The notes: generated by a model not told the origin, from the sequence alone. Numbered from the stretch's first letter, positions 1 to 10,874 are shown. The stretch: 64,000 bases of DNA from Saccharomycopsis malanga (GCA_004014935.1 CP025321.1:1922001-1986000), one strand, 5' to 3'. Numbers and translations are program-made.

Positions 1-16
1 GCTTACAAGCCAGAAA

Positions 17-115
17 ATTATTGGGCTTTACTTACTTCTCTTAAGGTAGCGCGTATATACGAAACTCATATGAACTGTGCTTAAAATATATGAGATTATC
101 ATTATTATAATATAA
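17..115 (+). repeat. S1 SINE-like repeat, 3' fragment
   Basis: This is the 3' half of the S1 family. It has the stretch GGGCTTTAC, then AGCGCGTATATACGAAAC, then an ATT-rich tail. The tRNA-like head is missing. The match rests on the same block recurring in more than 15 places in the window. Confidence 0.75.
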
Positions 116-123
116 TCTACGTA

Positions 124-160
124 CCAACCACTGAGTCATAGGCCCAGTGGTTGGGCTTGA
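124..160. repeat. S1 head fragment forming a palindrome
   Basis: The S1 A-box segment occurs here in both orientations: CCAACCACTG is followed ten bases later by CAGTGGTTGG. Each strand therefore carries an A-box-like core next to the other. Similar palindromic heads recur near 11855, 18915 and 27168. Confidence 0.5.
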
Positions 161-244
161 AATAAAACCTCACCCAAAACTTAAAAAAAGTTGAAATAAA
201 ACAAAAAGCAATATAAACCTATAGAATGCTGTCAAGCGATAAAT

Positions 245-830
245 AGCCATGATCTGAGAGGTGAAAAGCACGAGTTTTCACACATTATGTGTTATTTTCA
301 ACAAATTGATACATTCTCCCTATTACATAGTTTACAAATGCCAAATATTGTAACAAAGTACATAGAACAAAATTTTTGGTCTTAAAGAGCATAAAAATAT
401 AACTTTTTTATGATTTGGTTTTCTGCAAAGGCTCTAGAATATGATTTTAAACAATCAACTTTTCCTCAAAATTGACAATTTTCCATTATATCAAATATTT
501 ATTCGAAAATCTATTATTTTTCATTATAAATAATACAGTAATATAGAAAAAAAATAGCTTTGCTGTATTATGCTTGCTTAAATTAAAATAACTTGGATAG
601 AACTGAGTTTATTCAACAAAACGTTTGATGATTACTCCAAAACTTCAACAGCCCGAATCGAGTACCAAAACCCCAAGTGAGGAACGCCACACTTCATTTT
701 CTGCACTATTATGTACTATTCTGCACTATTATGCACTATTTTGTGTGGCGCATGGCCTAACCAACTTGGCCACCTGGCAATAGTAAGGCATATAGGCAGA
801 TTTCTGCTGAAAAGAATTATATATTTCAAT
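245..830 (-). repeat. F2 tRNA-headed repeat, copy 1, 3'-truncated
   Basis: Read on the minus strand, this copy has the F2 head at about 660-790: the A box TGGCCAAGTTGG, the arms CGCCACAC and GTGTGGCG, and the B-box-like ACTCGATTCG. The AT-rich body follows down to about 245. It aligns with the copies at 4957, 20128, 26212, 44222 and 48540. The last 300 or so bases of the full body are missing. Confidence 0.8.
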
Positions 831-1369
831 CCAATCACACCGTAGGACTAGAAGTTTACCAATGGTGTCTCAGTCAAAATGGAGCCAAAAAAGCTTGTTT
901 TCAGTAATGAAAATCTGCCAATTTTATAAATGGCAACTATTTCCACATATTTTGAATATTATGCAATAATAAAGCAGTCTCATTGATGGTAAACTGATAT
1001 ATGCTTTTGTCCACTGGTTTTCCACCGGTTTTCCACACTAATGTCTCGAACATGTGAATATTACATGATACAATGTATATAAAAAGTATACAACATATAC
1101 TGTTGGCAATAAATTACATAGTAGATGGATTTTGCCCATTCTCCATAAACCTTGTTATTACAAAAGTCTTCAACATTTGATAAGCTCAACTTTATTATTT
1201 ATACGTTCTGCCAACACTGTTTGCTTGGCCATATCATCTACTAAACAAGCACTATTTGATGGTTACGTCTACATTTGCGTATGCTGCTGCAAAGATGTGC
1301 AGAAAAGCTTTTAGAATGCTGAATAAAGCAAGTTAAACTAGCTATTTTATACACCAACCAACGCCAAAG
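831..1369. other. Intergenic, no gene seen
   Basis: AT-rich DNA downstream of MEX67. A 60-codon frame at 1132-1314 starts with TTG, has no recognisable domain and is probably chance. I see no repeat-family match in this stretch. Confidence 0.5.
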
Positions 1370-3202
1370 CTAAGGGACCTTCATGTAGGCATCCTGTGGA
1401 ATATTGGCTTTGCTAGCATTAAAGTTTTGGAGCGCCGCATTGAGGTCCCAATTGCTCTGCTCCGCTAACATTCCTGCAAAGTTGATATTGAGCTTGGTCG
1501 CCAGTATGATCCTGATAAGCAACTCTTGCTGCTGTGTGGTAAGCTTGGCAGCAATCTCTGGCGGAATCGTGATGTTAGTGGCTGTGGCTAGTGGCGAGCC
1601 TGAGGTGATGCTCACTGTGGCTGGTATGGTTCCGACCACCGGGGCCCCGGATTGCGACTGAGCTCCGGTCGCGACACTGGTCGGAACTCCTGCGGCGCTC
1701 GCAGGCTTCCAGGCGTCAACTCCAGCATACGGTCTGACTACAAGCAAGTCTGATGCAATAACAAAAGAGTTCCCTGCAGAAACAACAAGCCAGCTCCGGT
1801 CAAAGGACCTTCTAGCCAAAGCTGTGGCGGTGCTGCCACTACTAGTTTTGTTGTATCGACTCTTGTGAGCGCTTTTGGACGCAGTTTTCTGCTCCACAGG
1901 CGGCAGAACCTCTTCGAATTCACCATGTAAGACAATCATAACCGCTTGCGCAGTAATTTTCCAAGAATCGGTCGAAAACTGCTCAGGATTGGTAGTGAGC
2001 ACGTGACGAGTCCCCGGAATGTTCCGGAACAAACCGGATATGCTTTCCGGGCCCCTGGCAACACGTGACTGGACTACTTGAGGGGTGGATATTTTGGTTA
2101 AATTGCGTGAGAGTGGCAAATAATAGCCCCATGGGGCGTTATTTTTATCCTGATAACTGTTGTTAGGGTCGGAAATCAAGAAAGGCAGGCCGGAATCAAT
2201 AGAAACCGAAAATTGAGAATCCGGGGTGTATAATCCGATAAGTTGTTTCCGGTCGTTGTCCCAAAAATTCAAATAGTTGGAAATAAAGTTGGTCACGAGA
2301 CTTTGTATTTCCAGACCCTCAAAAAAGAATTGGGCCCTTGGCAACGGAAAGCTGCAGATCTGCATGAGTTTATTTTCGTCACGAACGGGGTGCGCGTCAA
2401 GCATGACCAAACGAGGAAACAAGCGAAGCATCTCTGGTTTGTATGCAGGATCCGTTACCACTGGGTTTCCGGTCATCACAAGTACACGCAAACTGTTGAG
2501 TTTATTTTTAAACCCATCAAGAGCTCTGAGACGCAGTATGTTGTTTGAAGCAAGTGACAAGTTTTTCAAAAACGGAAATGTCTGCGAGATTGCAGTTGCG
2601 TCAACATTTTCTGCAAGGTTGTTTTCTGCAAGAATCAAACTGTCAACGCCTGATGCAATCGGTTCTTTTGCAGCTAATTTCATCAATGCAGTAAACATTT
2701 TCGGCAGTACATGCCCTCCAGAAACTAAGCCCTGCTGGTTAAGGTAAGGGTCTCCTGCAATGTACGTTAAATCCAACAACCGCTCTTGCACATTGAAACG
2801 CCGCGTTAAAAATGATGTAAACAGATCAACAATGCTCGCCGTATTGCCGGAAACACCACCAACTTTAGGTACTACTGTAATTTTTAACGAATTTCCTGCA
2901 AATCGGATACCTGCAAAGCTCTTCAAATAATCTGCATCCTTTTCGCTTGTCACTGACGCACGCAATGTGTCTCCATGCACCTCGACGTCTCTCAACCCAA
3001 TGTTGGACTTGCGCGCTATGAATGACACCAAATCCTGCAGGCTTGCATTAGTCCAACCTTGAATCTCAACCCACAGCTTGTTTTGGTCATTGAATTGACT
3101 TATTTTGCTTTGGAGATTGTTCGGAAAATGTCCATTATTGTTATTATTGTAGTTTTGACCGCCAAAAGTATTCCGATTTCGACTATGACCTCTGTAACTC
3201 AT
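1370..3202 (-). CDS. MEX67: mRNA export receptor Mex67 (NXF1 family)
   Basis: The 610-residue product matches the poly(A) RNA export receptor, which works with Mtr2 to carry mRNPs through nuclear pores (S. cerevisiae Mex67 is 599 residues). The visible order fits. There is an Arg/Asn-rich N-terminus, then an RNA-binding fold at about 40-115 (LWVEIQGWTNASLQDLV). Leucine-rich repeats follow at about 185-290 (LKNLSLASNN, LRVLVMTGNP), then an NTF2-like domain at about 300-510. The C-terminal UBA-like segment at about 555-605 contains the W-D-L-N-AAL-NF signature used to bind FG-nucleoporins. The ATG at 3202 is the first in frame. Upstream lies a hexamer repeat in the presumed promoter or 5' UTR. 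No intron is evident. Confidence 0.93.
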   Translation of the reverse strand: MSYRGHSRNRNTFGGQNYNNNNNGHFPNNLQSKISQFNDQNKLWVEIQGWTNASLQDLVSFIARKSNIGLRDVEVHGDTLRASVTSEKDADYLKSFAGIRFAGNSLKITVVPKVGGVSGNTASIVDLFTSFLTRRFNVQERLLDLTYIAGDPYLNQQGLVSGGHVLPKMFTALMKLAAKEPIASGVDSLILAENNLAENVDATAISQTFPFLKNLSLASNNILRLRALDGFKNKLNSLRVLVMTGNPVVTDPAYKPEMLRLFPRLVMLDAHPVRDENKLMQICSFPLPRAQFFFEGLEIQSLVTNFISNYLNFWDNDRKQLIGLYTPDSQFSVSIDSGLPFLISDPNNSYQDKNNAPWGYYLPLSRNLTKISTPQVVQSRVARGPESISGLFRNIPGTRHVLTTNPEQFSTDSWKITAQAVMIVLHGEFEEVLPPVEQKTASKSAHKSRYNKTSSGSTATALARRSFDRSWLVVSAGNSFVIASDLLVVRPYAGVDAWKPASAAGVPTSVATGAQSQSGAPVVGTIPATVSITSGSPLATATNITIPPEIAAKLTTQQQELLIRIILATKLNINFAGMLAEQSNWDLNAALQNFNASKANIPQDAYMKVP

Positions 3203-3237
3203 AGCTAAACTGTATGTGTTTGTATGTAATTATGCAA

Positions 3238-3330
3238 TGTGAATGTGAATGTGAATGTGAATGTGCATGTAAATGTGCATGTAAATGTGCATGTAATTAT
3301 GCAATGTAAATGTAAAATGTAAATGCAATG
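3238..3330. repeat. AATGTG-type hexamer microsatellite
   Basis: Imperfect six-base repeats (AATGTG, then CATGTAAATGTG variants) lie just upstream of the MEX67 start, probably in its promoter or 5' UTR. A purine/pyrimidine-biased stretch and a short (TA)n run follow to about 3520. Confidence 0.75.
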
Positions 3331-3667
3331 TAAATGTATTGCAATCACCATGTGAAATTTTTTTGTTATATTGGTATATTTTTTTTTTCTTCACTTTTAA
3401 ATGGCATGTGATTAGTGCATTATGATGCATATTATTATATTTTTCCCTCTCCCTCTTCCAACTGTCATGTGATTGGTGCATCATGATGCATGAAAATGCG
3501 TGACGAATATATATATATATATGAATTGGCAACTATATATGTAAAACTGAAGAGCCCACGCTGATGAGTTTTGGTTCAAAGTAAAGCTAACGAGTAATGT
3601 AATTTCTTAATCTTAGGCAATTTTTTCCATAACATTTGATCAATTTATAGCAAACTTTTGAAAGACG

Positions 3668-3870
3668 CTGCTGGGCAGGATGGCTCAGTGGTTAGTACTC
3701 TTGGAAAAGAGAGGAAAAAAGGACCAACAGGTTGCCGGGTTCGATTCCTGCTACCGACATTTTTACCCATTATTTCTACAATGTTGAAAGTAAATCCACA
3801 GGCAAGTGTAACTGTCTAAATACAAAGTATGCAAGCTTTCCAACTTGTCAAGTGAGAATATTATGATTGG
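3668..3870 (+). repeat. S1 SINE-like repeat, 5' and middle part
   Basis: The tRNA-like head has an A box TGGCTCAGTGG at 3681-3691 and a B box GGGTTCGATTCCT at 3737-3749. The S1 middle segment follows (ACAGGCAAGTGTAACTGTCT) and the copy ends in GAGAATATTATGATTGGC. The (ATT)n tail is absent. It is one of the best-preserved heads. Confidence 0.8.
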
Positions 3871-4777
3871 CATACGGATTGGGGTTTTTCTAATGCTACT
3901 TTCAACAAAGGGGCAACATCTTTTTAACCCAATGCATTTGCTAAATCATATTGCACCATCAGTAGAAGTTTTTGATCAGTAAATCTCATGGGGCATTGTT
4001 GTGGGCAATTTTCACAAAATTCCAGAGTTTTTGGCCAAGTTTGGCGCGTATTGATGTACTGGGCTCGAAATTGAAGTCTGGAGAGTGCTTATAATGGGAG
4101 AAAATACCGAAAAAAGGAAACAAAAGGCTCTAGACAATAGTTTAGGCTTAAGAGGAGGAGAAATTTGTTTTTACTTGAGTACCAATTGGTAAATAGCCAA
4201 TAAGAATTGGTAAAATGAAGGAGAAGGATCAAATATATTCAGTCGACCAAATTAGAGGACAATCAATGATATTTATGTTAATTTTCAAGTAAAAAAGCAG
4301 TTTTGCTACATATTGGCTTTTAAAAGAGAAATGATTGAGTTTTACCGAAGCTCACGATATATAATAATAAGTGAGTTTATTGATCATTGTTCATTTTGTC
4401 AGACTGTAAGCGAAAAAGGTTGAGGCGTTCTAAGACTGTCAAGAATGGCTGAGTAGTCTAGGATTATATTAATGCAATTTAGAAGCAATTGGCAATTGGT
4501 TAAAACCCAACTGACATTGTAAAAAGTAGTGGAAAAAGTCTAAAAATGTCAAGTATCAACGAGCCACTAACAATTGGCAAATTGAAAGAGAAAGACCAAA
4601 TGTAAACAGAACAAACAAGAAATAATGCAATCAAAAGGTTTATAATCCATCAAATCAGAGGACCATCAACAATACATAGCTCACTCAACTCTGTTTCTAC
4701 ATTGGATCACCAGTAAGCCCTTTAGCAAAGGTTTTTTAGGTGTTTTATCTTATATCTCTATATCTAATAGTGTGCCA
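3871..4777. other. Intergenic, nothing recognised
   Basis: AT-rich DNA with no open frame longer than about 60 codons and no match I could see to the S1 or F2 families. Confidence 0.5.
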
Positions 4778-4910
4778 TTGGGCTGGATGGCCCAAGGATG
4801 AGTATTATAAATAACAGGACATTATTGGGTTTTTCCCACTGTATTTTACCAAGTCCCTAGCGCGTAGATACAAAATGATATTTACTGGGCGTGGAATAAA
4901 AGATTTAACT
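4778..4910 (+). repeat. S1 SINE-like repeat, degenerate
   Basis: A worn head (GGGCTGGATGGCCCAAGG) joins directly to the S1 3' part (TTTTACCAAGTCCC, then TAGCGCGTAGATAC and TATTTACTGGGC). It lies just upstream of, and in the same orientation as, F2 copy 2. Confidence 0.65.
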
Positions 4911-4956
4911 ACTACTCTTAACCAATGTGAAGCATTATCGATAATATCTGAAACAT

Positions 4957-5660
4957 AAGGTACTTGAGTAGCTCAATTCAAGGCACAGTATCTCCCAAAG
5001 AATACCCAGTAACCCTTTTATTTCAACTTATACAATTAGCAAAAACTGGGCATATTAAAAATATACTCTTGAAAAGTAAATATATATCTCTTTTCAACAG
5101 AAATATGCCAATATGCGTTACTATTGCCAGGTGGCCAAGTTGGTTAGGCCATGCGCCACACAAAATAGTGCAGAAAAAGAAGTGTGGCGTTCCTCACTTG
5201 GGGTTTTGGTACTCGATTCGCGCTGTTGACGTTTTGGAGTAATTATCAAATGTTTTATTGAGTTAAATCAATGTTATCCAGATTGTTTCAATTTAAAAAA
5301 TGTACAGCAGAGTTTCAAGATTTTTTGCTTTATTATAGTACTAATCATAATAAACAATCTCAAGTTTTCCAATAATCATTTGATATAATGGAAAATTGCC
5401 AATTTTGAGGACAAGTTGATTTTTTTAAAATCATATTCTAGAGTCTTTTCAGGGAGCCAAACGATACAAAAATTAAATTTCTATACTCTTTGAATCTTGG
5501 AGTTTTATACCTTGTACTTTGTTACAATATTTGGCATTTCTAAACTATGTAATAGGGAGAATGTATCAAATTGATGTAAATAACGCATAATTTGCTAAAA
5601 AATGTGTTTCTCACCTCTGAGAGAGACTTGTTTCATTTTCTGATGAATCTCCATAGTTTT
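4957..5660 (+). repeat. F2 tRNA-headed repeat, copy 2
   Basis: It starts with the F2 leader (GTACTTGAGTAGCTC, also seen at 48542), then the block GCATATTAAAAATATACTC. The tRNA-like head is at about 5127-5230, and the body ends near 5660, short of the full 3' end. In this copy the hairpin loop is short because the internal AATAGTGCAG unit occurs once. Confidence 0.8.
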
Positions 5661-6467
5661 TAATTGTTTTTAGTTTTATTGGAAGTTTCCCGGAAAACAA
5701 ATATTTGACAATATTCATTATGTATTGACTGTAAATTGGTTTGCCAGAAATTGCAGGGCACTACACGATAAATTACAATTTGTCCCACATTACCTTACAA
5801 TGTACAAATTATAAACTCACGGCTCGAAATACAATTAGATTAGCTGAGGTTGAATTATAAAGTATGATTTGCATTTTGTAGGATCATAAAACTAATAGTA
5901 AAGACAAGTCATTGATTTACTAGAGTGTTTGGGATATTTAGGGCAAGGATCTGGTTACTCTTAACAAATTTGTACACTTTAAACAGTAAAGATAAGAATC
6001 AATTGGGAAAAGAGCGATATAAGCCAGTAAACCCATAAACCAACCAACCAAGTAGATTAACTAACGTGACATTCAACTACTATATAATCATCCTGTTGTC
6101 AATGACCAAAATAAAACCTCAGCAACGTGGTCTCCCCAATGGCAAACGTTTCTAGATTGGAAATTGCTTATTTGGGCAAAGCGTTTTGGTGATAACGGGG
6201 GCTGAAAATTTGTTTTTCTGGTGCTTTTTTGAACGGCAAAAGAGCAGATTATAATTGCCATTTTTACAATAGTACTAATAATCTTATATTACGAACAGAG
6301 AGCCTTTTAATAGAAGGGATAGATCAAGTGGCGGTATTTGGTGATAAAGGCGTGGACTGTAGAAGGCAAAAACACTGACAAAGCACCAATTTTTTTTTTA
6401 TCAATTTTTCTTTATGAATACAACTAGTGCTTAACCAATTGTAAATGAAAACGTTCTGGATGTCGAC
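5661..6467. other. KCS1 upstream region
   Basis: About 800 bp of AT-rich DNA that should hold the KCS1 promoter. I see no family repeat and no specific site I would defend. Confidence 0.4.
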
Positions 6468-9400
6468 ATGCTGCCTCATGACAATCCACAGAACAACGAG
6501 TTGAAGCAGCCAGCGGAGAATGGGCCGTCGGCGCCATCGTCGCCATCGTCGCCGGCCAAAGGGAGTTATGAGAAGCCGCATTCGATAGTGGGCCGAAAAG
6601 CTGCTCGTTCTCTCCGGCTTTTCAGAAACAACAGCAATACCTCGGCAGACGAGGCGTTGGTCGACCAGAGTGCAGAAGATTCCGAGGCTCTGGAGCCAGA
6701 CGAGGGGCTGTTGGCCGGTTCTGACAGCACTGGTTTTGAAAGCGTCAACCGCAATCCGATACGGCATGTTTCGATATCGATAGTGCCCAGTGTGCTCCAC
6801 GACAAGCACAGACGAGTGTCGAAGCTCAAGTCTGCGTCAGACACTGCTGCGGTCAGACCGGACAAACCCCGGTTTGTCCCGGCCGGTTTGGAGGAACAGT
6901 CGATTGTTTCGTCCGACGACGAGGACGAGTTTGCAGATTTGGACGAAAACGATGCCTTGTCGCGCAAGTTGGATGACTTGTACTCCAAAACCCAGGTGAT
7001 CGAGCCTGTTTCGTCGGCCACGTACTTTCCGCATACTCCTGGAAAGGACAAAACGAGCCAGTTTCAGAACACGGAGCATTTGACGGCCGAAACAGAGTAT
7101 GAGCAGGCTGACACCGACATGTCACACGACCAGGCGCCAGAAGCCGCAGAACCAGAGACCACCAGCTCGTATTTCGAGGAAATGGCGGACAGTAAGGAGA
7201 ATGGAGGCAATTTTCCGCTAAAAGTGGAGCTCACGCCCTTCATGAACAAAGTTGGCGGCCACACCGCCATTTTCCGCTTCAGCCATCGTGCGGTTTGCAA
7301 AGCCTTGGTCAACAGGGAAAACAATTGGTACGAAATCATAGAAATACGGCACCCGGAGTTGCTCCGGTTCATGCCGCAATACATTGGCGTTCTAAACGTT
7401 CGTTACAAGAGCTTGGTCACCGATGACGAGCTTGTGGTGAAAAACAAGAGTCTGCACAAGTCGAAAAAGAAGAAGAACCACAACAATACCGACGTGTTCC
7501 CGCCCGAAGTGGTCTTGGACGACAATAAACATATTATTCCAAAGTCGCTTTGGAACAAGTATTCGCTTGGCCATGCTTCAAAACCCCAGCAGCCGCCAAA
7601 ATCCTCCACAAGACACTCCTTCCAGGACAACTGGCTAACCAGCTCCATTGGATCCACCATTGTCAACCGCAAATTGCAAGAATTGGTCATCAAAGAAGTG
7701 TTTACTCCTATCGAGGAACACGCAAGACACGTTCGAATCCAACAGCAACAACAGCATAAACGAAAACATTTCCATCGTAAGGACCACGGATACAAGACAA
7801 TAACTCTTACATTGCCTAAACAGACCAAGATTGGTACTACGGACAATGATTATTTGCCAAATAATTCTTTTTCCAAAGAGGCTGCAAATTTTTCAAATAA
7901 TTCCTTTTCCAAAGAGGCTGCAAGTCTCCTAAGTAATTCTCTTTCCAAAGAAGCTACAAATCTTTCAGATACAAATCTTCCAAGTAATTCTCTTTCCAAA
8001 GAAGCTGCAAATTTCCCAAGTACAAACGTCCCTGTCAAATCAGAAGTTGATGATTTCAAATCACATCGCTACAGTGCGTCATCTGATAGCAAGTTCAGTC
8101 CCTTATTAGCGTCTCTTAGTCTTTGCAATGACGACTCTTTACAAAACAGTGCAATCAGTTTGGCAGGAAGCCCGTTAAACAAGAGAGATCCGGCCAAAGA
8201 CGACGATACAAAAGCCAGTGGAGGCAAGAGTCTCTTGAAAAAGGGCCACATTTCGTTGCTTGACTTGTCGAGCATGAATAACGAGGAAACAACAAAAAAC
8301 TTTCCATCAAGAGAGGAGATTATAAACGCTATGAAAGTCATGAACGATCTCAATCCCAAGAAAGGCTTGTTTGACTTGAGTGGAAGCGAGCACGACGAAG
8401 ACACACGGCAAGAAAGCAGCGCGTCAAACTCGCCAGCCAATCTGGTATTTGACGACGATGGAGAGTTCCATGCTACCCACAACGATTTGATATCGCTCAA
8501 AATTAACAACGCAGCCCTGAAGGATCAAGACGCAAACAACAGTTTCAAGGTGGCGTCCAAGATTGAAAAGTTTATTCTTTTGGAAGATCTCACTATCGGC
8601 ATGCAGAAACCTTGTGTTTTGGACCTCAAGATGGGCACACGCCAGTACGGCGTGGAGGCCACCGCTGCCAAACGCCAGTCACAGCGTAAGAAATGCGCCA
8701 TTACTACGTCCCTAAAGTTGGGAGTGAGAATGTGTGGCATGCAGGTCTGGGATAAAAAGATTGAGTCCTACATTAGCAGAGACAAGTATTACGGAAGAGC
8801 TCTCAAGGAAGGTGATGAGTTTGGCAGATGTGTGGCACGCTTCTTGTACGATGGAATTAACGGATTGAGCATAGTAAAAAACATTCCAATGCTCATTGAC
8901 AATTTGCACGAATTGATGGAAATATTTGTCAATTTAAAAGGATATCGTATGTATGGCTCTTCATTGTTGTTGATGTACGATGGTAGACCAAAACGAGTAA
9001 AGCAGGATATAAAGCAAAAGATGAAGCAGGACATATTTCAAGAGTTGAATCAAAAAATGAATCAAGAAATAAATCAAGAAATAAATCAAGAAATGAATCA
9101 AAAAATGAATCAAGAAATAAATCAAGAATTAAACCAAGAATCAAATCAAGATTTAAACCAATCAAATACAAACCAACCGAATATTTCAAATGAAACATTA
9201 AAGCCAAATTTAATCGTAAGAATAATAGATTTTGCCCAATGTGTTACTGGTGAAGATAAATTGCCCCCTTCAGTTTCGTTTCCTCCTAAATCTCCCAACG
9301 AATACGACCATGGCTATCTAAGAGGACTCAAATCATTGACCTTCTACTTTAAAACAATTTTCCAGATTGTTTCTGGCGAGAATTATAACGATTTTGCCCA

Positions 9401-9668
9401 GTTCAGAAACCAACACATTTCCACACACATCAATAAAACTCATGATTCTCAAGCTAATGTGCTTCATGACGTGATTTCCAGTTGGTTGGACCAAAACCAA
9501 CACGCCTGGAACAAACTCCAACAACCAGTGCATTGGCTAGATGAATACTATGAAAATAATAAAGATGACAAGGGCAAACAAAGGCTCAACCAAGCTCCTA
9601 ACAATTACAATGAAACCGCTTTTTTGATATATAACGATAACGATAACGATTATGCAATTTCCGATTAA
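6468..9668 (+). CDS. KCS1: Inositol hexakisphosphate kinase Kcs1
   Basis: The 1066-residue product matches yeast Kcs1 (1050 residues), which makes 5-InsP7 from InsP6 and so feeds inositol pyrophosphate signalling (phosphate, stress, vacuole). The kinase signature PCVLDLKMG is at about 715-723, followed by GTRQYG, TTSLKLGVRMCG and ARFLYDG. The metal-binding IIDFAQC motif is near 917-923. An N-terminal conserved block (TPFMNKVGGHTAIFRF) lies near 257-272. Two coding repeats are odd: an NNSFSKEA-type repeat at about 463-520, and a Gln/Asn-rich NQEI/NQEM repeat at about 850-905. The second sits inside the catalytic domain between LLLMYDG and IIDF. The ATG at 6468 is the first in frame. Confidence 0.95.
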   Translation: MLPHDNPQNNELKQPAENGPSAPSSPSSPAKGSYEKPHSIVGRKAARSLRLFRNNSNTSADEALVDQSAEDSEALEPDEGLLAGSDSTGFESVNRNPIRHVSISIVPSVLHDKHRRVSKLKSASDTAAVRPDKPRFVPAGLEEQSIVSSDDEDEFADLDENDALSRKLDDLYSKTQVIEPVSSATYFPHTPGKDKTSQFQNTEHLTAETEYEQADTDMSHDQAPEAAEPETTSSYFEEMADSKENGGNFPLKVELTPFMNKVGGHTAIFRFSHRAVCKALVNRENNWYEIIEIRHPELLRFMPQYIGVLNVRYKSLVTDDELVVKNKSLHKSKKKKNHNNTDVFPPEVVLDDNKHIIPKSLWNKYSLGHASKPQQPPKSSTRHSFQDNWLTSSIGSTIVNRKLQELVIKEVFTPIEEHARHVRIQQQQQHKRKHFHRKDHGYKTITLTLPKQTKIGTTDNDYLPNNSFSKEAANFSNNSFSKEAASLLSNSLSKEATNLSDTNLPSNSLSKEAANFPSTNVPVKSEVDDFKSHRYSASSDSKFSPLLASLSLCNDDSLQNSAISLAGSPLNKRDPAKDDDTKASGGKSLLKKGHISLLDLSSMNNEETTKNFPSREEIINAMKVMNDLNPKKGLFDLSGSEHDEDTRQESSASNSPANLVFDDDGEFHATHNDLISLKINNAALKDQDANNSFKVASKIEKFILLEDLTIGMQKPCVLDLKMGTRQYGVEATAAKRQSQRKKCAITTSLKLGVRMCGMQVWDKKIESYISRDKYYGRALKEGDEFGRCVARFLYDGINGLSIVKNIPMLIDNLHELMEIFVNLKGYRMYGSSLLLMYDGRPKRVKQDIKQKMKQDIFQELNQKMNQEINQEINQEMNQKMNQEINQELNQESNQDLNQSNTNQPNISNETLKPNLIVRIIDFAQCVTGEDKLPPSVSFPPKSPNEYDHGYLRGLKSLTFYFKTIFQIVSGENYNDFAQFRNQHISTHINKTHDSQANVLHDVISSWLDQNQHAWNKLQQPVHWLDEYYENNKDDKGKQRLNQAPNNYNETAFLIYNDNDNDYAISD
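7855..8015 (+). repeat. Coding minisatellite in KCS1 (N-S-F-S-K-E-A units)
   Basis: About four imperfect copies encode NNSFSKEAANF-like units in the disordered part of Kcs1. The copies differ by single substitutions and a short insertion. Confidence 0.8.
9046..9165 (+). repeat. Coding minisatellite in KCS1 (NQE-rich)
   Basis: Tandem AATCAAGAAATAAATCAAG-like units encode N-Q-E/K-I/M repeats within the kinase domain. All lengths keep the frame. Confidence 0.8.
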
Positions 9669-9974
9669 TTTATACATTTTTCTACTGTTTTTCTATCACT
9701 GATATGACCAATTGTCATACAGTTTATTTCTGTTCACTTCGTTTTGATATTTTTCTTTGGTATTGTTTTTCTTGTATCATATCTGCGTTTAGGGTTGCCA
9801 TAATCGATAATATTTTGTTAACATTCAATGGTTAGATGTATGCCAACTGCATCTACACATCTGAGTTTTGTAAGGGTTTTGAAAAGAGCAAAATCCGGTA
9901 ATCAAATCAAAATCGTTTCCCAAAATTAAACGTATATAGACATTTCCGCGGCCTATACAATACTTTTGTCGCTC

Positions 9975-10123
9975 AGACCTATGGCTCAGTGGTTAGTGCT
10001 CTAGAAGAGAAAAAAGCCTAGTAGGAGAATATTATGATGGATATTGCTGGGCTTTACAAAGTCCCCTTACACATAGCACGTATATACGAAACTGATGGGC
10101 TCGAAATATAAGATATTATTATT
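9975..10123 (+). repeat. S1 SINE-like repeat, short form without B box
   Basis: The A box TGGCTCAGTGGTTAG is near 9982. The head then jumps directly to GAGAATATTATGATGG, and the 3' part (GGGCTTTACAAAGTCC, AGCACGTATATACG) runs into an ATT tail. The B box and middle segment are absent. It lies about 300 bp past the KCS1 stop in the same orientation. Confidence 0.8.
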
Positions 10124-10874
10124 TCATGCAACATTGTAATGTCTTGAAATCAGCAGCCACTAGCCTTTGCTATCCAAATATCTACAAACGTATTTTCCTC
10201 TTTACATACTGCTACTTGGGCGTCCTAAAGTTGTATAGTTCCATGAATATTAAACCATTTTGAGCACAGCCATTCGTGAGGTTTTGAGTCTGGCTTAAGA
10301 GGTGGACATTAGTAGCGAGTATATATTTGGTTTGCAATATAGAGGGCTTGGAATATATAATAATTCATGCTTGAAATATATAATAGTTTATGCTTGAAAT
10401 ATTTCAATTTGGTGATAATTGTTCAGCCAATATTTAGAGCTATAATTTCACATTTTGTACTTCTGTGCAGAATGGCAAGCCACTAGAGTTTCTCTGGCAG
10501 CTTTTTGCACTTGTCTGATAGCACCTGCTAATATATTCTATTCACTTTTACTCAGCTGGTTGAAAAGCCTTTTGCTTACTTACGAAAGCTAGCTGCAATA
10601 CAATCAAGTTGAAAAATATCAATGTGTAGGTCTAAACAGCTGTAATTGGAAGGTCAAAAAAGAATGTATAGAAATAGTTAAAAATAAGATATAATGCAAA
10701 AACAAGATAAAAATATAGTGTAAAAAAAAAAGATAAAAATATACTGTAAAAAACAAGATAAAAATATAGTACAAAAAATCAAAAAAAAGAATTGGACAGG
10801 AAATCCAAAAAGGCCAATATGATACCCTTTCAAATAGTCTAGAAAATCTAATACCCTTTCGGGTAGTCTAAAAT
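10124..10874. other. Intergenic; worn S1-like tails and A-rich repeats
   Basis: Around 10345-10400 there are three GCTTGAAATAT-like blocks that may be decayed S1 tails. From about 10690 to 10790 an AAAAATATAGT-type A-rich repeat occurs three or four times. No gene is seen. Confidence 0.4.

Noticed and set aside
245-830. F2 as a solo LTR or a cut-and-paste DNA element
   Set aside because: Ends lack TG...CA and no terminal inverted repeat is visible. The internal A-box, hairpin and B-box order fits a Pol III-type element better.
1132-1314. 60-codon frame downstream of MEX67
   Set aside because: It starts with TTG, has no recognisable domain and lies in AT-rich spacer.
3668-3760. S1 heads as working tRNA genes
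   Set aside because: A and B boxes are present, but no acceptor stem closes, the anticodon loop lacks U33, and the segment runs into the S1 body.
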